Positions 56,940-57,775 of a DNA stretch of 57,775 bases are shown here, in pieces. The notes beneath the pieces are model-generated. The model ran no database searches, was not told where the DNA came from, and saw only the letters and a list, made by a program, of their open reading frames with translations. Made by a program: the position numbers and the translations under genes. Origin of the DNA: Gynuella sp. GTDB lineage: Bacteria > Pseudomonadota > Gammaproteobacteria > Pseudomonadales > Natronospirillaceae. The stretch is taken from positions 1 to 57,775 of the forward strand of contig JANQHX010000070.1 of assembly GCA_028282465.1 (NCBI GenBank). Direction: 5' to 3'. Positions within the stretch are counted from its first letter, which is position 1; every line of letters starts with the position of its first letter.

Positions 56940-57386
56940 TTAGTTTTTGTTTGTTAGATGTTGGCTTGCGAAATCTAAGGCGTATTCATAACCTAGAGTT
57001 CCAAGGCCACAGATCACGCCGATTGCGAGATCTGAAAAATATGAATGATGTCTAAAGCTTTCTCTGCTGTGCACGTTCGACAAATGAACTTCCACGAAAG
57101 GCAGATCAACTCCTGAAATAGCATCTCTTATAGCTACACTGGTGTGGGTAAACGCAGCCGGGTTGATGATGAGAAATTCAACTTGTTCAGCTTTAGCTTG
57201 ATGAATTTTTTCAATAATGGGCTGTTCGCCATTGGCTTGAAAGCAATCGAGTTCATGCCCTAACTTTTTTGCCTTAGCAATAAGCTGGTCGTTGATCTGA
57301 CTTAAGGTAGTGGAGCCATAAATCTCAGGCTCTCTGGTACCTAGGAGATTTAGGTTGGGTCCGTGAATTACCAGTAATTTGGCCAT
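56940..57386 (-). CDS. aroQ: Type II 3-dehydroquinate dehydratase
   Basis: AroQ makes 3-dehydroshikimate in the shikimate pathway. It has [21 protein letters not shown] at the N-terminus (catalytic Tyr in EIYG), [16 protein letters not shown] and [14 protein letters not shown]. The ATG at 57386 gives 148 residues, the usual length; a frame start at 57440 would add 18 atypical residues. It is the first gene of the aroQ-accB-accC run. Confidence 0.96.
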   Translation of the reverse strand: MAKLLVIHGPNLNLLGTREPEIYGSTTLSQINDQLIAKAKKLGHELDCFQANGEQPIIEKIHQAKAEQVEFLIINPAAFTHTSVAIRDAISGVDLPFVEVHLSNVHSRESFRHHSYFSDLAIGVICGLGTLGYEYALDFASQHLTNKN

Positions 57387-57558
57387 TTTTGAAAAAAAAT
57401 CCAAAACGAAATAAAGTTGGTTTTCGATAATAACACGCAACTTTTGCCTTAATTTTGTGTTTGAGTAGGCTTTTAGGTGTTATTTCCCAGATTTTCACAG
57501 AAGATCATTACAAATTATGTGGCCGGTTGCGACCGTTTTTTTAGCCTAAACAACCGAT

Positions 57559-57775
57559 TTAATTCACAAATAACCGAAAAACCTTGGTTAAGTAAGAATA
57601 GTCTGAGTTAAATTTGGTTTCTATCTTCTGCAAACTAACCAGGATCTTAGTGTAATTGTCCTCTGATGTCTGTTTAACCTTATCTACAAATGAGCTGCTG
57701 TGAAATTTATTCAACAAAGACTGTATTACCCTTAAAATGCCCTCACATTCAAACCTGTATGGACGCAATGTCGTC
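57559..57775 (-). CDS. Possible C-terminal end of an unidentified protein
   Basis: The minus-strand frame is open from the right edge to a stop at 57559, about 72 codons. The only start-like codon inside is a TTG at 57768, without support. The sequence, with LLNKFHSSSFVDKVKQTSED and KTETKF-like polar stretches, matches nothing I recognise and is not the DsbD protein found here in Pseudomonas. It may be the tail of a gene beyond the window or a chance open frame. The 172 bases between it and aroQ contain no clear gene. Confidence 0.25.
   Translation of the reverse strand, partial: TTLRPYRFECEGILRVIQSLLNKFHSSSFVDKVKQTSEDNYTKILVSLQKIETKFNSDYSYLTKVFRLFVN

Noticed and set aside
57524-57542. CGGT-TGCG-ACCG followed by seven Ts, terminator-like on the plus strand
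   Set aside because: The stem is only 4 bp and no plus-strand gene precedes it.

Overview
This window looks like a moderate-to-low GC chromosome segment from a marine-type gammaproteobacterium near the Pseudomonas/Oceanospirillum group. The evidence is gene order. gatCAB, mreBCD, maf, rng, yhdP and a nitrilase form one run. aroQ, accBC, prmA, a DUF3426 zinc-ribbon gene, dusB-fis, purH-purD and a RetS-like hybrid kinase form another. Both runs follow the order I recall from Pseudomonas, although here the second ends in coq7. No rRNA, tRNA, CRISPR array, insertion sequence or phage gene was seen.

Left part (1-31.2 kb) is mostly accessory and sensory. It opens with the N-terminal end of a secreted reprolysin-like metallopeptidase cut by the window edge, then parC, an M48 peptidase and two TM2-domain membrane proteins. 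A membrane-embedded chemoreceptor is divergent from a GGDEF/EAL protein whose gene overlaps a ComFB-family gene. Next come a class V aminotransferase, a DUF1499 protein, a bactofilin paired with an internally duplicated methyltransferase-like protein, and a calcium-repeat secreted protein overlapping an OmpA-type protein. argS and a Rob-like AraC regulator follow.

From 19.0 to 24.2 kb the minus strand carries porin, PstS-like protein, chemoreceptor, porin, PstS-like protein. This is a duplicated two-gene unit with a transducer between the copies and no ABC permease or ATPase. It is the strongest candidate here for an undescribed system. It is followed by an aldo/keto reductase behind a MerR-type promoter, a REC-EAL protein, a MerR regulator, a ChaN-like lipoprotein overlapping a lipid-kinase-like gene, a hot-dog thioesterase, and a HmuY-like secreted protein overlapping a cytochrome c lipoprotein.

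Right part (31.3-57.8 kb) is core housekeeping. gatCAB runs leftward and supplies Gln-tRNA/Asn-tRNA amidation. mreBCD-maf-rng-yhdP-nitrilase runs rightward and serves cell shape, nucleotide hygiene, RNA processing and envelope lipid transport. From 44.0 kb to the right edge everything runs leftward: aroQ, accB-accC, prmA, DUF3426, dusB-fis, purH-purD, the RetS-like kinase, coq7, a VOC protein and an NRDE protein. Strong intrinsic terminators after accC, fis, the aldo/keto reductase and the cytochrome gene divide the transcription units. All functional calls are from reading sequence motifs and recalled family knowledge; no database search was run.
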